Assembly: GCA_017545325.1 (NCBI GenBank)
Contig: JAFWOX010000027.1
Span: 1 to 64,000, forward strand
DNA from: Oscillospiraceae bacterium
GTDB taxonomy: Bacteria; Bacillota_A; Clostridia; Oscillospirales; Oscillospiraceae
Length of the DNA: 64,000 bases
Reading direction: 5' to 3'
The notes under the pieces: generated by a model
What the model saw: the letters and a program-made list of their open reading frames with translations, nothing else
Told to the model about the DNA's origin: nothing
Databases searched by the model: none
Part shown: in pieces, positions 25,544-33,824 of the stretch
Position numbering within the stretch: the first letter of the stretch is position 1
Layout: every line of letters begins with the position of its first letter
Program-made: the position numbers and the translations under genes

Positions 25544-25822
25544 CAAAAAAATCCACCCTGAGCCTATGCTCAGGGCGGACATAATCATATCCGTGTTACC
25601 ACCTGAATTCGGGCCGGAGGCCCGCACTCTGCCCGGTACTGTCATACCGGCCCCTGGATAACGGAGGGTACCCGTCAGGGCTTACTCGGAGCGAGCTCCT
25701 TTACGTCCTGCCGCTCGGGGATGGCTTCGGCTCCCTTGGCACGGAGGCTCGCACCGGCCGCCTCTTCTCTGAATGCCGCAAAAAGCGTACTCTTTCCCGT
25801 CATGGCGTTTCCTATGAAATTA
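25544..25822 (-). promoter_or_regulatory. T-box leader with alanine (GCC) specifier controlling alaA
   Basis: Read on the minus strand, the leader has the AGTA of stem I near its 5' end, the CAGAGAAGAGGC and GGTGCGAGCC segments, a specifier loop GAA-GCC-A with GCC (Ala) at 25725-25723, a GAG on the 3' side, the antiterminator box AGGTGGTAACACGG (25604-25591) and a terminator stem 25578-25553 (CCGCCCTGAGC/GCTCAGGGTGG) followed by TTTTTTT (25550-25544). Uncharged tRNA-Ala would pair with specifier and T-box to let transcription continue. Confidence 0.9.
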
Positions 25823-25827
25823 CTCGA

Positions 25828-25856
25828 ACTTTAACACAGGGCGATCTGTTTGTCAA
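25828..25856 (-). promoter_or_regulatory. Promoter of the T-box-alaA unit
   Basis: TTGACA (25856-25851) and TAAAGT (25833-25828) on the minus strand, spacer 17 bases. The -35 box overlaps the stop codon of the upstream hydrolase gene, which has no terminator of its own before it. Confidence 0.85.
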
Positions 25857-26842
25857 GAGGTTGAATCTGTTTTTTGCGCCTGGAGGCAGAATTGGGAGAC
25901 CTCGTGCTGATACCTCTCCGTATCCGTCAGATAGCTCAGGCCATGGCCTGCCTCCGGGAAAGTCACGAGCCGAACCATCTTTGGGTTCGCCGCGGCGATC
26001 TCCCGGCTCATCTCCAACGGCACGAACCGGTCCTCCTCCCCGTGGATCAGGAGGATGGGCGCCCGGGCATGCTTTACCGCCTCCGCACAGCTGACCCCGG
26101 CGAAGCGAAAGCCGCCGTACAGTCCGGCTCCGCCCCGCAGCAGGGCCAAGGCGGGTCTCTCCGGCAGGCCCATATCCCGGCTCACCTTCCCCAGGATCGC
26201 CTCCGGAGAGGAATAGGGGGAATCCGCGATGATGCAGCGCACCTCCTCCGGCAGGGGAAGCGCGGATGCCAGGAGCACCGTCGCGGCGCCCATGGATACC
26301 CCATACAGCGTCACCGGGCCCCGCAGCTCCGGCCTCGTCCGGATATACCGCACCCAATCCAGGCAGTCCCACCGCTCCAGAACGCCGAAGGTCATGGTCC
26401 TGCCTTCGCTCTCCCCCTGGGCCCGCTGATCCACCAGGAGCACGTTATGTCCTTCTCCCAGGAGGAAGAGCCCGCCGCCGCTGAAATCCCGCAGCCCGGC
26501 GGCCCGCCAGCCATGGAAGCACAGATCCACCGGCGCATCCCTTCCGCCCCGGAGATAGAGCCTGCCCCGGAGCCTCAGCCCATCCCGGGATAGGATGCAG
26601 ACCCGCTCGCAGGGCTCCGCGGCCATGCGCCGGATCATCTCCCGCATCTCCGCCGCCCGGGGAAGGTATTGATCCCCCTCCGGCAGACGGTAAATATCGT
26701 TCTGCCCCCGCAGGGGAGAACGGAATGCGGTGCGGTAAGGCAGATACAGGCCCAACGCCGCGGCCATAGCCGCGGCGCCGACTCCGGCGGCGATCCCCGC
26801 CGCTTTACGGATGGAGGATCCCGTAGGAGGCGACGTCTTCAT
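25853..26842 (-). CDS. Alpha/beta hydrolase, membrane-anchored
   Basis: A 329-residue alpha/beta hydrolase. The N-terminus has a hydrophobic Ala/Gly-rich segment (AAGIAAGVGAAAMAAALGL) that is a signal anchor. The nucleophile elbow is GVSMGA, the oxyanion region is CFHGWRAAG, the acid is in HGEEDRFVP and the His in AGHGLSY. It resembles BAAT/YqkD-like hydrolases; the substrate is unknown. The ATG at 26842 has AAGGA eight bases upstream, inside the end of the GNAT gene, with which it overlaps by 38 bases. Confidence 0.85.
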   Translation of the reverse strand: MKTSPPTGSSIRKAAGIAAGVGAAAMAAALGLYLPYRTAFRSPLRGQNDIYRLPEGDQYLPRAAEMREMIRRMAAEPCERVCILSRDGLRLRGRLYLRGGRDAPVDLCFHGWRAAGLRDFSGGGLFLLGEGHNVLLVDQRAQGESEGRTMTFGVLERWDCLDWVRYIRTRPELRGPVTLYGVSMGAATVLLASALPLPEEVRCIIADSPYSSPEAILGKVSRDMGLPERPALALLRGGAGLYGGFRFAGVSCAEAVKHARAPILLIHGEEDRFVPLEMSREIAAANPKMVRLVTFPEAGHGLSYLTDTERYQHEVSQFCLQAQKTDSTS

Positions 26843-27347
26843 AGCGTCCGTCCTTATAGTCATGGGACTTCTGGGTGCCTTCATACTCCATTCCGCTCTT
26901 CTGCATCACCCGTCCGGAGGCAGGATTGGAGACAAAATGCCGGGCATAGATCTTATGCAGATCAAGGATCCGGAACCCAAAGTCGATCACCGCCCGGCAG
27001 GCCTCGGTGCCGATGCCCTTGCCCCAATGGCGGCGGCCGTAGGCATAGCCCAGCTCGGCCCGGTGATCCCGGGGCTCCATCACCAGGCAGATGAATCCGT
27101 ACATCTCCCCGGTCTCCCGCCCGGTCACGGCAAAGACGAAGGAGGAACCCTTTTCCCAGGAGGCGCTCATTCCGCTGATCCATCGCCGCACATTCTCTTC
27201 AGGGAAGGGATAGCTCATGGCGTGGGTGGTCTTGACCACCTCCGGGTCGTTCAGCTCCGCCGTGATGGCGGGCACATCCTCCTCCCGGAAGGGGCGAAGG
27301 ATCAGGTTCTCCGTAGTGATGGTTCTGGTTTCCGTATCGTATTTCAT
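26805..27347 (-). CDS. RimJ/RimL-type GNAT acetyltransferase
   Basis: A 180-residue GNAT of the RimJ/RimL class, seen from the N-terminal TENLILRPFREEDVPAI and the motif A ELGYAYGRRHWGKGIGTEA. Members acetylate protein N-termini or small molecules. Its ATG overlaps the stop of the upstream methyltransferase (TGATG) and AAGGAGG lies within that gene's last codons, so translation is coupled. Confidence 0.9.
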   Translation of the reverse strand: MKYDTETRTITTENLILRPFREEDVPAITAELNDPEVVKTTHAMSYPFPEENVRRWISGMSASWEKGSSFVFAVTGRETGEMYGFICLVMEPRDHRAELGYAYGRRHWGKGIGTEACRAVIDFGFRILDLHKIYARHFVSNPASGRVMQKSGMEYEGTQKSHDYKDGRYEDVASYGILHP

Positions 27348-28189
27348 CAGGTTACCTCCTTATTTCCCAGCTGCCAGAAGGCCACCGCCCCGGCGGCAGC
27401 CACATTCAGCGAATCCACTCCCCGGCACATGGGTATGCGCACCGCATCGTCGCAAAGGTCGATGGTCTCCTGGCGCAGGCCGTCCCCCTCGGTGCCCAGC
27501 AGGAGGGCCAGCTTTTCCGCCTTTTCCAGACGAGGATCCCCCAGGGCTGCGGCGTCCTCCCGCAGGGCCAGAGCAGCGATGCGGAAATCCATAGCCCGCA
27601 GCCGGGCGATCCCTCCGCCGGGCCAGTCCTCTGCCTCCTCCCCCAGTCTGGCCCAGGGCAGGAGCAGCACAGAACCCATGCTCACCCGCACCGCCCGCCG
27701 GCACAGGGGGTCGCAGCAGGAGGGGCTGAGAAGCATGGCGTCCATCCCCAGGGCCGCTGCGGAGCGAAAGAGCGCGCCAACATTGGTGCTGTCCGTCACA
27801 TCCTCCAGCACCGCTATCCGCCTGGCTTTGGCGCAGATTGCCTCCGGAACTGCCGGCTGCGGACGGCGAAGGGCGCAGAGGATGCCCCGGGTCAGGGTAT
27901 ACCCCGTAAGCCGGCTCAGCAGCTCCCTCTCCCCCACATAGACCGGGATATCTCCGCATTTTTCCAGGATGGCGCTGCCCTGCCCCTCCAGCTTTCTCCG
28001 ATCCATGAGCAGGGACAGGGGCTGATACCCCGCCTCCAAGGCGAGGGTCACCACCTTTGCCGTCTCTGCGATAAAGACGCCCTTCTCCGGCTCCACCCGG
28101 CTGCGGAGCTGCGTTTCCGTCAGTCTGGCGTATACCTCCAGCTCCGGGAGAGCCAGATCCCGGACCTCGATGATCCGGGGCACGGTCAC
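27347..28189 (-). CDS. TrmH/SpoU-family RNA 2'-O-methyltransferase
   Basis: A 280-residue SPOUT methyltransferase with a substrate-binding N-terminal domain (about 1-115) and the trefoil-knot catalytic domain. Motif 1 is DSTNVGALFRSAAALGMDA, motif 2 LLLGTEGDGL and motif 3 IPMCRGVDSLNVAAAGAVAFW. Acts on rRNA or tRNA; which nucleoside is unknown. It starts with GTG overlapping the deoD stop by 4 bases. Confidence 0.92.
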   Translation of the reverse strand: MTVPRIIEVRDLALPELEVYARLTETQLRSRVEPEKGVFIAETAKVVTLALEAGYQPLSLLMDRRKLEGQGSAILEKCGDIPVYVGERELLSRLTGYTLTRGILCALRRPQPAVPEAICAKARRIAVLEDVTDSTNVGALFRSAAALGMDAMLLSPSCCDPLCRRAVRVSMGSVLLLPWARLGEEAEDWPGGGIARLRAMDFRIAALALREDAAALGDPRLEKAEKLALLLGTEGDGLRQETIDLCDDAVRIPMCRGVDSLNVAAAGAVAFWQLGNKEVT

Positions 28190-28920
28190 TCCGCCGCTTC
28201 CCAGGCCGTATCCAGGGCGACCTCCATCATCTCGGTGAAGGAGTCCTGCCGGTCCTGGGCGCTGAGCCCTTCCCCTGTGAAGATATGGTCGGAGATGGTG
28301 AGCAGGCTGAGGGCCCGCTTATGGGAAGCCATGGCCTCCCAGTAGATGCCGGCGGTCTCCATCTCCACTGCCAGGAGACCCATATCCCGATACTGGGCGG
28401 CGGCCTTATCATTCCGGTTATAGAACATATCCGCGGTGAATACGCTGCCCACCTTCACATGGATGCCCCGTCCCTCCGCCAGCTCCACGGCCCGCCGGAG
28501 AAGCCCGTAGTCCGCTTGAGGGCTCAGCTGGCCGGGGAACTGATACTGGATGCAGTAGTTGGAGTTGGTGGAGGCGGTCATGGCCACCACCAGGTCCCGC
28601 AGCTGAACATCCGCGCCGATACCCCCGGCGGAGCCGATGCGCAGCACGGTCTCCACGCCGTAAAAGCTGAACAGCTCATGGACGTACAGGGTAGCGCTGG
28701 GCACGCCCATGCCGCTGCCCATCACGGAGATGCGGCGGCCTTTATATGCTCCGGTGAACCCCAGCATATTCCGCACGGTGTTGAAGCATACCGGCTTTTC
28801 CAGATAGGTCTCTGCGACCTTTTGGGCCCGAAGCGGGTCGCCGGGCATAAGTACGACTTTGGCGATCAGGTCGGGATCCGCCTCGATGCAGGCGGAGGGG
28901 GACGAAATCAGGTTGCCCAT
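28186..28920 (-). CDS. deoD: Purine nucleoside phosphorylase DeoD-type
   Basis: A 244-residue hexameric-type PNP that phosphorolyses (deoxy)purine nucleosides. Phosphate and base-site motifs VVLMPGDPLRAQ, GSGMGVPSATLYVHEL, RIGSAGGI, AVEMETAGIY and ISDHIFTGE are all there. It directly follows mtnA. ATG at 28920 is preferred; a GTG two codons earlier overlaps the mtnA stop. Its neighbour raises the possibility that it also acts on methylthioadenosine or 5'-deoxyadenosine. Confidence 0.93.
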   Translation of the reverse strand: MGNLISSPSACIEADPDLIAKVVLMPGDPLRAQKVAETYLEKPVCFNTVRNMLGFTGAYKGRRISVMGSGMGVPSATLYVHELFSFYGVETVLRIGSAGGIGADVQLRDLVVAMTASTNSNYCIQYQFPGQLSPQADYGLLRRAVELAEGRGIHVKVGSVFTADMFYNRNDKAAAQYRDMGLLAVEMETAGIYWEAMASHKRALSLLTISDHIFTGEGLSAQDRQDSFTEMMEVALDTAWEAAE

Positions 28921-28922
28921 AC

Positions 28923-29957
28923 TCACTCTTCCTTTCTGAACAGCGCCGCCAGGCTCTCGGTATAGGGTGGGCGGCAGATGCCTTTTTCCGTAATGATCCC
29001 GGCAATCAGGCTGTGGTCGGTCACATCGAAGGCGGGATTATAACATTTCACATCGGCGGGAGCCATGGGCTCCGCATACCATTTGCTGCGGATCTCCTCC
29101 GGGTCGCGGAGCTCCACGGGGATATGGTCCCCATCGGGACAGGCAGGATCGATGGTGGAGGTCGGCCCCAGAACATAGAAGGGAATGCCGTAATGCTTCG
29201 CCAGGATCGCCACGCTGGAGGTGCCGATCTTGTTGGCGGCGTCCCCGTTCATGGCCACCCGGTCGCAGCCTACGAAGCAGCACTGAACCCAGCCTTGCCG
29301 CATGACGATGGAGGCCATATTGTCGCAGATCAGGGTCGTGTCGATCCCCGCCCGGCTCAGCTCCCAGCTGGTAAGCCGGGCCCCCTGGAGCAGCGGACGA
29401 GTCTCATCGCAAAAGGCCCGGAAGCTCATCCCCCGCTCCCGCCCCAGGAGCAGCGGGCCGATGGCGGTGCCGTAACGGGAGGTGGCGATGGGCCCGGCGT
29501 TGCAGTGGGTCAGGACCCCGTCCCCCTCGTGCAGCAGGCTTAATCCGTACTCCGAGATGGCCCGGCACATGGCGATATCCTCCTCCAGGATAGCCTGGCA
29601 TTCCCGATGGAGAGCCTCCAGGTCTCCCCCGCTCTCCTCCGCTGTGCGGCACATGCGCTTCAGCGCCCAGCTCAGGTTCACCGCCGTGGGACGGGAGGAA
29701 TTCAGGTAGTCTGCGTCCTCCCGGAACCGCTGCAGGAAACCCTCTCTGGGATACCGGAGGCTGAGAATATACATGGCAAAGCCCGCGAAGATGCCGATCG
29801 CCGGGGCGCCGCGCACCCGCAGCTCCTTGATCGCCTCGTAGCATTCCTCCCGGGTGTTCAGCGTCAGATAAATCTGAGCATTGGGCAGGCGCGTCTGGTC
29901 CAGGATCACCAGGCTTCGTCCATCCTCGCTGAGGCGCACGTGGTCTATGACTTCCAT
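28923..29957 (-). CDS. mtnA: S-methyl-5-thioribose-1-phosphate isomerase MtnA
   Basis: A 344-residue aldose-ketose isomerase of the eIF2B-like family that turns methylthioribose-1-phosphate into the ribulose form. Signature stretches: [37 protein letters not shown] (catalytic Cys), [27 protein letters not shown] (catalytic Asp) and [10 protein letters not shown]. First gene of a five-gene overlapping minus-strand operon with a good promoter at 29990-30018. No other mtn genes are in view, so the fate of the product is open. Confidence 0.95.
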   Translation of the reverse strand: MEVIDHVRLSEDGRSLVILDQTRLPNAQIYLTLNTREECYEAIKELRVRGAPAIGIFAGFAMYILSLRYPREGFLQRFREDADYLNSSRPTAVNLSWALKRMCRTAEESGGDLEALHRECQAILEEDIAMCRAISEYGLSLLHEGDGVLTHCNAGPIATSRYGTAIGPLLLGRERGMSFRAFCDETRPLLQGARLTSWELSRAGIDTTLICDNMASIVMRQGWVQCCFVGCDRVAMNGDAANKIGTSSVAILAKHYGIPFYVLGPTSTIDPACPDGDHIPVELRDPEEIRSKWYAEPMAPADVKCYNPAFDVTDHSLIAGIITEKGICRPPYTESLAALFRKEE

Positions 29958-29989
29958 AAGCTTACCCCCATTCTCCTTTTCCTGTTTTA

Positions 29990-30018
29990 TTTATAACACA
30001 GGGCAAATGGCTTGTAAA
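29990..30018 (-). promoter_or_regulatory. Promoter of the mtnA operon
   Basis: TTTACA (30018-30013) and TATAAA (29995-29990) on the minus strand with a 17-base spacer. Its -35 box overlaps that of the divergent promoter at 30012-30040. Confidence 0.8.
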
Positions 30019-30040
30019 GCGAAGGCCGTTCCGGTATAAT
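30012..30040 (+). promoter_or_regulatory. Promoter of the first UroD-family gene
   Basis: TTGTAA (30012-30017) and TATAAT (30035-30040), spacer 17 bases; leader of about 100 bases to the ATG. The -35 shares five base pairs with the divergent mtnA promoter. Confidence 0.8.
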
Positions 30041-30145
30041 ATGAACAGAATGAACAAAATTTCCGGGTTTCTGGCCGCAATTTTCTACGTGCTGAGCAGA
30101 CAGCCCTGCATCCGGCGCGGCCCGATCCCTGCGGGAGGCGAAGAG

Positions 30146-31150
30146 ATGGAATATAAGCTCACCGAAAAAGAGAATTTTCTCCGTATGCTTTCCGGGGAAA
30201 TGCCGGAATTCGTGCCCCATTACGACATGATGGGCTGGGGCCTGCGGAGCACCGTGCGCTTCTCCGATGGGCCGGATCTCGGCGGCGGCTTCATCAGCGA
30301 TTACGGTGTGGAGTTCACCTCCGTTTCCGCTGCGGGCGGCGCGGCGCTCCCCACCCCGGGAAAATTCATTCTGAAGGAGATCGAGGACTGGCCCAATGTC
30401 ATCCGCAACCCCAGGATCCCAGAGGATATCGACTGGGAAGCCGCGGCAAAGAAGGACCTGGAGAAGTTTGACCGGGTGAATAAGCCTGCCATCATGAGCG
30501 CCGGGGACTATTTCCAGAACCTCATGGCCTTCATGGGCTTCACGGAAGGGCTCTGCGCCATGTACGAGTCCCCGGAGGAGGTCACCGCCCTCTTCTCCTA
30601 CCTCCATGAATACAATATCGCCAGGGAGAAGATCTATCTCCACTACTACAAGCCGGATATCTGGTATATCCTGGATGACAATGCCACCCGGCTGAATCCC
30701 TTCATTTCTCCCCAGATGAACCGGGAGCTGCTGATCCCCTTCCAGCGGGAGCAGGCGGAGCTGGCTCTGGACGCGGGCTGCAAGGTGATGATGCACGACT
30801 GCGGCCGCTGCGAGGACTTCATCCCGGACTGGATCGATATGGGCGTCTCCGCCTGGGATCCTGCCCAGGTGGATAATGATCTGCTGGGGATCAAGGCCAG
30901 ATATGGCGGCAGGCTCTCCCTCCTGGGCTGCTGGGATTCCCAGGGCCCCGCCAGCTGGTCGGAAAGCTCCGATGAGCTGCTTCTGGACTCCCTGGCGGAG
31001 TATGTGGATACCTATGCTCCCGGGGGCGGCTTCGCCTGGACCGCCAACGTTCTGGGCGCAGAGGGGGACGAAAACGTGAAGCGAAAAAACGAGCTGGTCA
31101 AAAGGTTCTATGAGGACTACGCGAAGCCTTGGTATTACAACCATGCATAA
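30146..31150 (+). CDS. Uroporphyrinogen decarboxylase (UroD/MtaA)-family protein
   Basis: A 334-residue TIM-barrel protein of the UroD/cobamide-methyltransferase superfamily. The MMHDCGRC stretch (residues 215-222) holds an H-x-C zinc-binding pair as in MtaA/MtbA methyltransferases, and GCWDSQ replaces the usual GGID. It lacks the N-terminal catalytic signature of haem-pathway HemE, so methyl transfer to or from a corrinoid is more likely than decarboxylation (inference). The ATG follows GGGAGGCGAAGAG. It is clearly related to the gene at 59626. Transcribed alone, with a strong terminator after it. Confidence 0.85.
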   Translation: MEYKLTEKENFLRMLSGEMPEFVPHYDMMGWGLRSTVRFSDGPDLGGGFISDYGVEFTSVSAAGGAALPTPGKFILKEIEDWPNVIRNPRIPEDIDWEAAAKKDLEKFDRVNKPAIMSAGDYFQNLMAFMGFTEGLCAMYESPEEVTALFSYLHEYNIAREKIYLHYYKPDIWYILDDNATRLNPFISPQMNRELLIPFQREQAELALDAGCKVMMHDCGRCEDFIPDWIDMGVSAWDPAQVDNDLLGIKARYGGRLSLLGCWDSQGPASWSESSDELLLDSLAEYVDTYAPGGGFAWTANVLGAEGDENVKRKNELVKRFYEDYAKPWYYNHA

Positions 31151-31159
31151 GGGTATATA

Positions 31160-31206
31160 AACATGGGCACGGCCGCCGAAAGCCGTGCCCATGTTTGCGT
31201 TTTTAT
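31160..31206 (+). terminator. Strong intrinsic terminator
   Basis: Arms 31160-31173 and 31182-31195 (AACATGGGCACGGC and its complement) make a perfect 14-bp stem, followed by TGCGTTTTTA. It ends the UroD-family unit and separates it from the convergent pyrR. Confidence 0.88.
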
Positions 31207-31207
31207 T

Positions 31208-31753
31208 CTATCCCCGGTCCTCCAGGAGCGCGACTTCCCGCGCCCCGTCGAATTCCGGGACCCGGACCTCCACCAGCTCCCGCCGGGAGGTGGGAACGTT
31301 CTTCCCCACGAAGTCCGCCCGGATGGGCAGCTCCCGGTGTCCTCGGTCCACCAGGACCGCAAGCTGGATGGCGGCGGGCCTTCCCCGGTCCATGACCGCC
31401 TCGATGGCCGCCCGGGCGGTACGCCCGGTATACAGCACATCGTCCACCAGGACCACCACCTTGCCGCTCACATCGAAATCCATCTTTGTGCTGCTCACGG
31501 CGGCCTGGTCGCCGATCTCCTCCAGATCATCCCGGTAGAGGCGGATATCCAGCTCCCCCAGAGCGGGGGCAGAGCCGGTGATGCTTTTCAGGTTTTCCCC
31601 GATCTGCCGGGCAAGGCTGCAGCCGCGGCGGTATATCCCCACCAGGCAGACATCCTCCACAGACGTATTCCGCTCCAGGATCTCATGGCTGATGCGCATG
31701 AGGGAACGGTCCATGGCCGCGCCGTCCATCAGGATGGCTTTCTGGAAAAACAT
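31208..31753 (-). CDS. pyrR: Bifunctional PyrR (pyr regulator / uracil phosphoribosyltransferase)
   Basis: A 181-residue PRTase-fold protein. The PRPP-binding loop VVVLVDDVLYTGRTAR, LVGIYRRGCSLARQI, the RDD strand LYRDDLEEIG, and VDRGHRELPIRADFVGKNVPT match PyrR, which binds pyr mRNA in a UMP-dependent way and has weak UPRT activity. No pyrimidine biosynthesis gene or obvious PyrR-binding leader is adjacent. It follows the MBL-fold gene by 2 bases, so it is co-transcribed with it. Confidence 0.94.
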   Translation of the reverse strand: MFFQKAILMDGAAMDRSLMRISHEILERNTSVEDVCLVGIYRRGCSLARQIGENLKSITGSAPALGELDIRLYRDDLEEIGDQAAVSSTKMDFDVSGKVVVLVDDVLYTGRTARAAIEAVMDRGRPAAIQLAVLVDRGHRELPIRADFVGKNVPTSRRELVEVRVPEFDGAREVALLEDRG

Positions 31754-31755
31754 GA

Positions 31756-32706
31756 TTATTTATGGATGGAGGTGTTGATGCCGGTCATATCCGGCCCGTC
31801 GTTCAGGTTGTTCCAGTTCCATTCCCGGCCGCCCAGGAACACACTGGAGTTCATGTCGTTGGAGAGGAAGATCAGGATGGCCTCGGGGAACTTCATGCAC
31901 ATATCGTAGAAGAACTCCTTCATGGCCATTTCGTTCACATCCCCGGACTTGATGCCGTATTTCTTGCAGAGCTTGTCCAGCTCCTTATCCGTCTCGATGA
32001 GGTAATCCCGGGTGAAGGTGTAGGCGCGGCCGTCATAGGGCTCATTGTGCTTGGCGTGGCCGGGAATGACCACCTGGGCGCCCAGGGCTTCCAGCTTGTT
32101 GATGGCGTCGATCCACTTCTTCCGGCCGTTGGCGCTCACCTCGCAGGTGAAAGGATGGGCGTTGGAGAAGAGCACGTCGGAGCCGATAACGGTGGAAATG
32201 GAGGGGACATATACGATGGTATTGTACTGGAGATCGCCCCAGACCTGGGGGAATACGATGATCTCCTCCCCCTCCAGCATGATCTTGTTGTCCGCGGGCA
32301 GGGGGGTCAGGGCGGGATAGCGGTCCTTGCGGCAGAGATTCACCTTGCCGATGATGCTCTCCCAATGCTCCACCTTATCGCCGAACTGCGCATCGATGGT
32401 GGGGATGTCCTCCGGCATGGCGTAGCAGACGCAGTCCGGGAAGGCTTCCTTCACATGGCCGATGCCCCAGTAATGGTCGGGATGGGCATGGGTGGCGAAG
32501 CAGGCCACCAGGTTCAGGTTCCGCTCGCAGATCTCCGCGATGACCCGGTAGGCGTTGGACCGGGTCCACTGGCAGTCCACCAGGACGGCGTCCTTTTCGC
32601 CGAAGATCAGGGTGCTGACCACATTGAAGCCGGCCTCATCGGAGGTCATGGCGAGGGTCTGCAGCTTTCCGGGGCCGTGGGTATTCAAACGGACTTCCAT
32701 GCTCAT
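31756..32706 (-). CDS. MBL-fold metallo-hydrolase
   Basis: A 316-residue metallo-beta-lactamase-fold protein. Zinc ligands are in THAHPDHYWG (HxHxDH), GSDVLFSNAHPF and IPGHAKHNEPYDG. The long C-terminal part (YTFTRDYLIETDKELDKLCKKYG) and an N-terminus without signal peptide suggest a cytoplasmic hydrolase. Substrate unknown; some relatives act with catabolic flavoprotein genes. SD AAAAGGAGAG precedes the ATG. Forms a two-gene unit with pyrR, an odd pairing. Confidence 0.88.
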   Translation of the reverse strand: MSMEVRLNTHGPGKLQTLAMTSDEAGFNVVSTLIFGEKDAVLVDCQWTRSNAYRVIAEICERNLNLVACFATHAHPDHYWGIGHVKEAFPDCVCYAMPEDIPTIDAQFGDKVEHWESIIGKVNLCRKDRYPALTPLPADNKIMLEGEEIIVFPQVWGDLQYNTIVYVPSISTVIGSDVLFSNAHPFTCEVSANGRKKWIDAINKLEALGAQVVIPGHAKHNEPYDGRAYTFTRDYLIETDKELDKLCKKYGIKSGDVNEMAMKEFFYDMCMKFPEAILIFLSNDMNSSVFLGGREWNWNNLNDGPDMTGINTSIHK

Positions 32707-32779
32707 AGTTCAGTCTCTCCTTTTATTGAATATTTTTCAAATCCGCTGTATTGCCGCTGTGGATATATGGTCTCTGTTC

Positions 32780-32809
32780 AGTTTACCATAGGCTGCCGGC
32801 AAACCGCAA
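32780..32809 (-). promoter_or_regulatory. Promoter for the MBL-pyrR unit
   Basis: TTGCGG (32809-32804) and TAAACT (32785-32780) on the minus strand, spacer 18 bases; about 70 bases before the start. Confidence 0.55.
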
Positions 32810-32865
32810 GCCCCATATTCTCCGTTTTTCCGAACATCCGGAGCTTTTGGGAAACCGGAGGATAC

Positions 32866-32905
32866 AAAAAGGCTGTGAAGGACCGATAAACGGCGCTTCA
32901 CAGCC
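32866..32905 (-). terminator. Intrinsic terminator at the end of the cob-gluQRS operon
   Basis: GGCTGTGAAG (32871-32880) and CTTCACAGCC (32896-32905) make a perfect 10-bp stem with five T following on the minus strand. The stem includes the gluQRS stop codon. Confidence 0.85.
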
Positions 32906-33824
32906 TGCCGAGCTCTTCCGTATCCGGGATGATATCCCGCTTTCCCACGGCTTCCCAGGAGAACAGGGGGATCAGCTCCTCCGCCCGGATCGGCTCATAC
33001 CGGTCCAGGAGGCCGCAGGCATGGGCCAGGATGCCGATGACCGTCTCGGGTCTGTGCCGCTGCTGCAGATAACCCAGGTCCAGGTCCGCGTCCCGCTTGG
33101 AGAGCTTTCGCCCCTCCCGGTCCGTGAGCATGGGCACATGGCAGTATTCCGGTTGGGGATAGCCCAAAAGCCGCTGGAGATAGATCTGCCGGGGAGTTGA
33201 GCTGAGCAGATCGCATCCCCGGACCACCTCCGTGACGCCGAATTCCCCGTCATCCACCACCACGGCAAGCTGATAGACGAACACTCCGTCCGCCCGGCGC
33301 AGGACAAAGTCGCCGCAGGCCTCCTTCAAATTCTCCGTATAGCAGCCATAAACTCCGTCTGTAAACCCGATGGAGAGATCAGGCGCCTCCAGCCGCCAGG
33401 CCGGGGGCGTTTTATGCTTGGCCCGCTCCTCCTCGCTCGCCTCCCGGCAGGAGGCGGGATGGATGGGATGGCCGTCGGAAGCATGGGGAGCGTTCACCAG
33501 ATTCAGGCTGCCCCGGGTGCACCAGCAGGGAAAGACGTTGCCCCGGCTTCGCAGCGTCTCCAGCGCCTGTTCATAGGCCTGCGTACGGCTGCGCTGGGGC
33601 GGGGTTTCCCGATCCCATTCCAGCCCCAGCCATCGAAGATCGCTGCGGATGGATTCGCCATTTTCTTCCGTGCAGCGCAGGGTATCCAGGTCTTCCATCC
33701 GAAGCTGGATCTCCCCGCCCCGGCTTCTGACGGAAAGCCAGGCCAGGAGATAAGCAAAAGCGTTGCCCAGATGCATCCTTCCGCTGGGGGTGGGGGCAAA
33801 GCGCCCGATCACCGGCCGGTTCAT
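32898..33824 (-). CDS. gluQ: Glutamyl-Q tRNA(Asp) synthetase GluQRS
   Basis: A 308-residue paralogue of the GluRS catalytic domain lacking the anticodon-binding half. It attaches Glu to queuosine in tRNA(Asp). The class I signatures are GRFAPTPSGRMHLGNAFAYL (HIGH equivalent RMHLG) and RKLSKRDAD (KMSKS equivalent); CWCTR is part of the zinc site. Its start overlaps the upstream phosphatase gene by 4 bases. Placement at the end of a cobalamin operon is probably incidental. Confidence 0.93.
   Translation of the reverse strand: MNRPVIGRFAPTPSGRMHLGNAFAYLLAWLSVRSRGGEIQLRMEDLDTLRCTEENGESIRSDLRWLGLEWDRETPPQRSRTQAYEQALETLRSRGNVFPCWCTRGSLNLVNAPHASDGHPIHPASCREASEEERAKHKTPPAWRLEAPDLSIGFTDGVYGCYTENLKEACGDFVLRRADGVFVYQLAVVVDDGEFGVTEVVRGCDLLSSTPRQIYLQRLLGYPQPEYCHVPMLTDREGRKLSKRDADLDLGYLQQRHRPETVIGILAHACGLLDRYEPIRAEELIPLFSWEAVGKRDIIPDTEELGRL

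Noticed and set aside
31754..31755. PyrR-dependent attenuator before pyrR
   Set aside because: pyrR follows the MBL gene by two bases, leaving no room for a leader, and the MBL leader shows no terminator/antiterminator pair.
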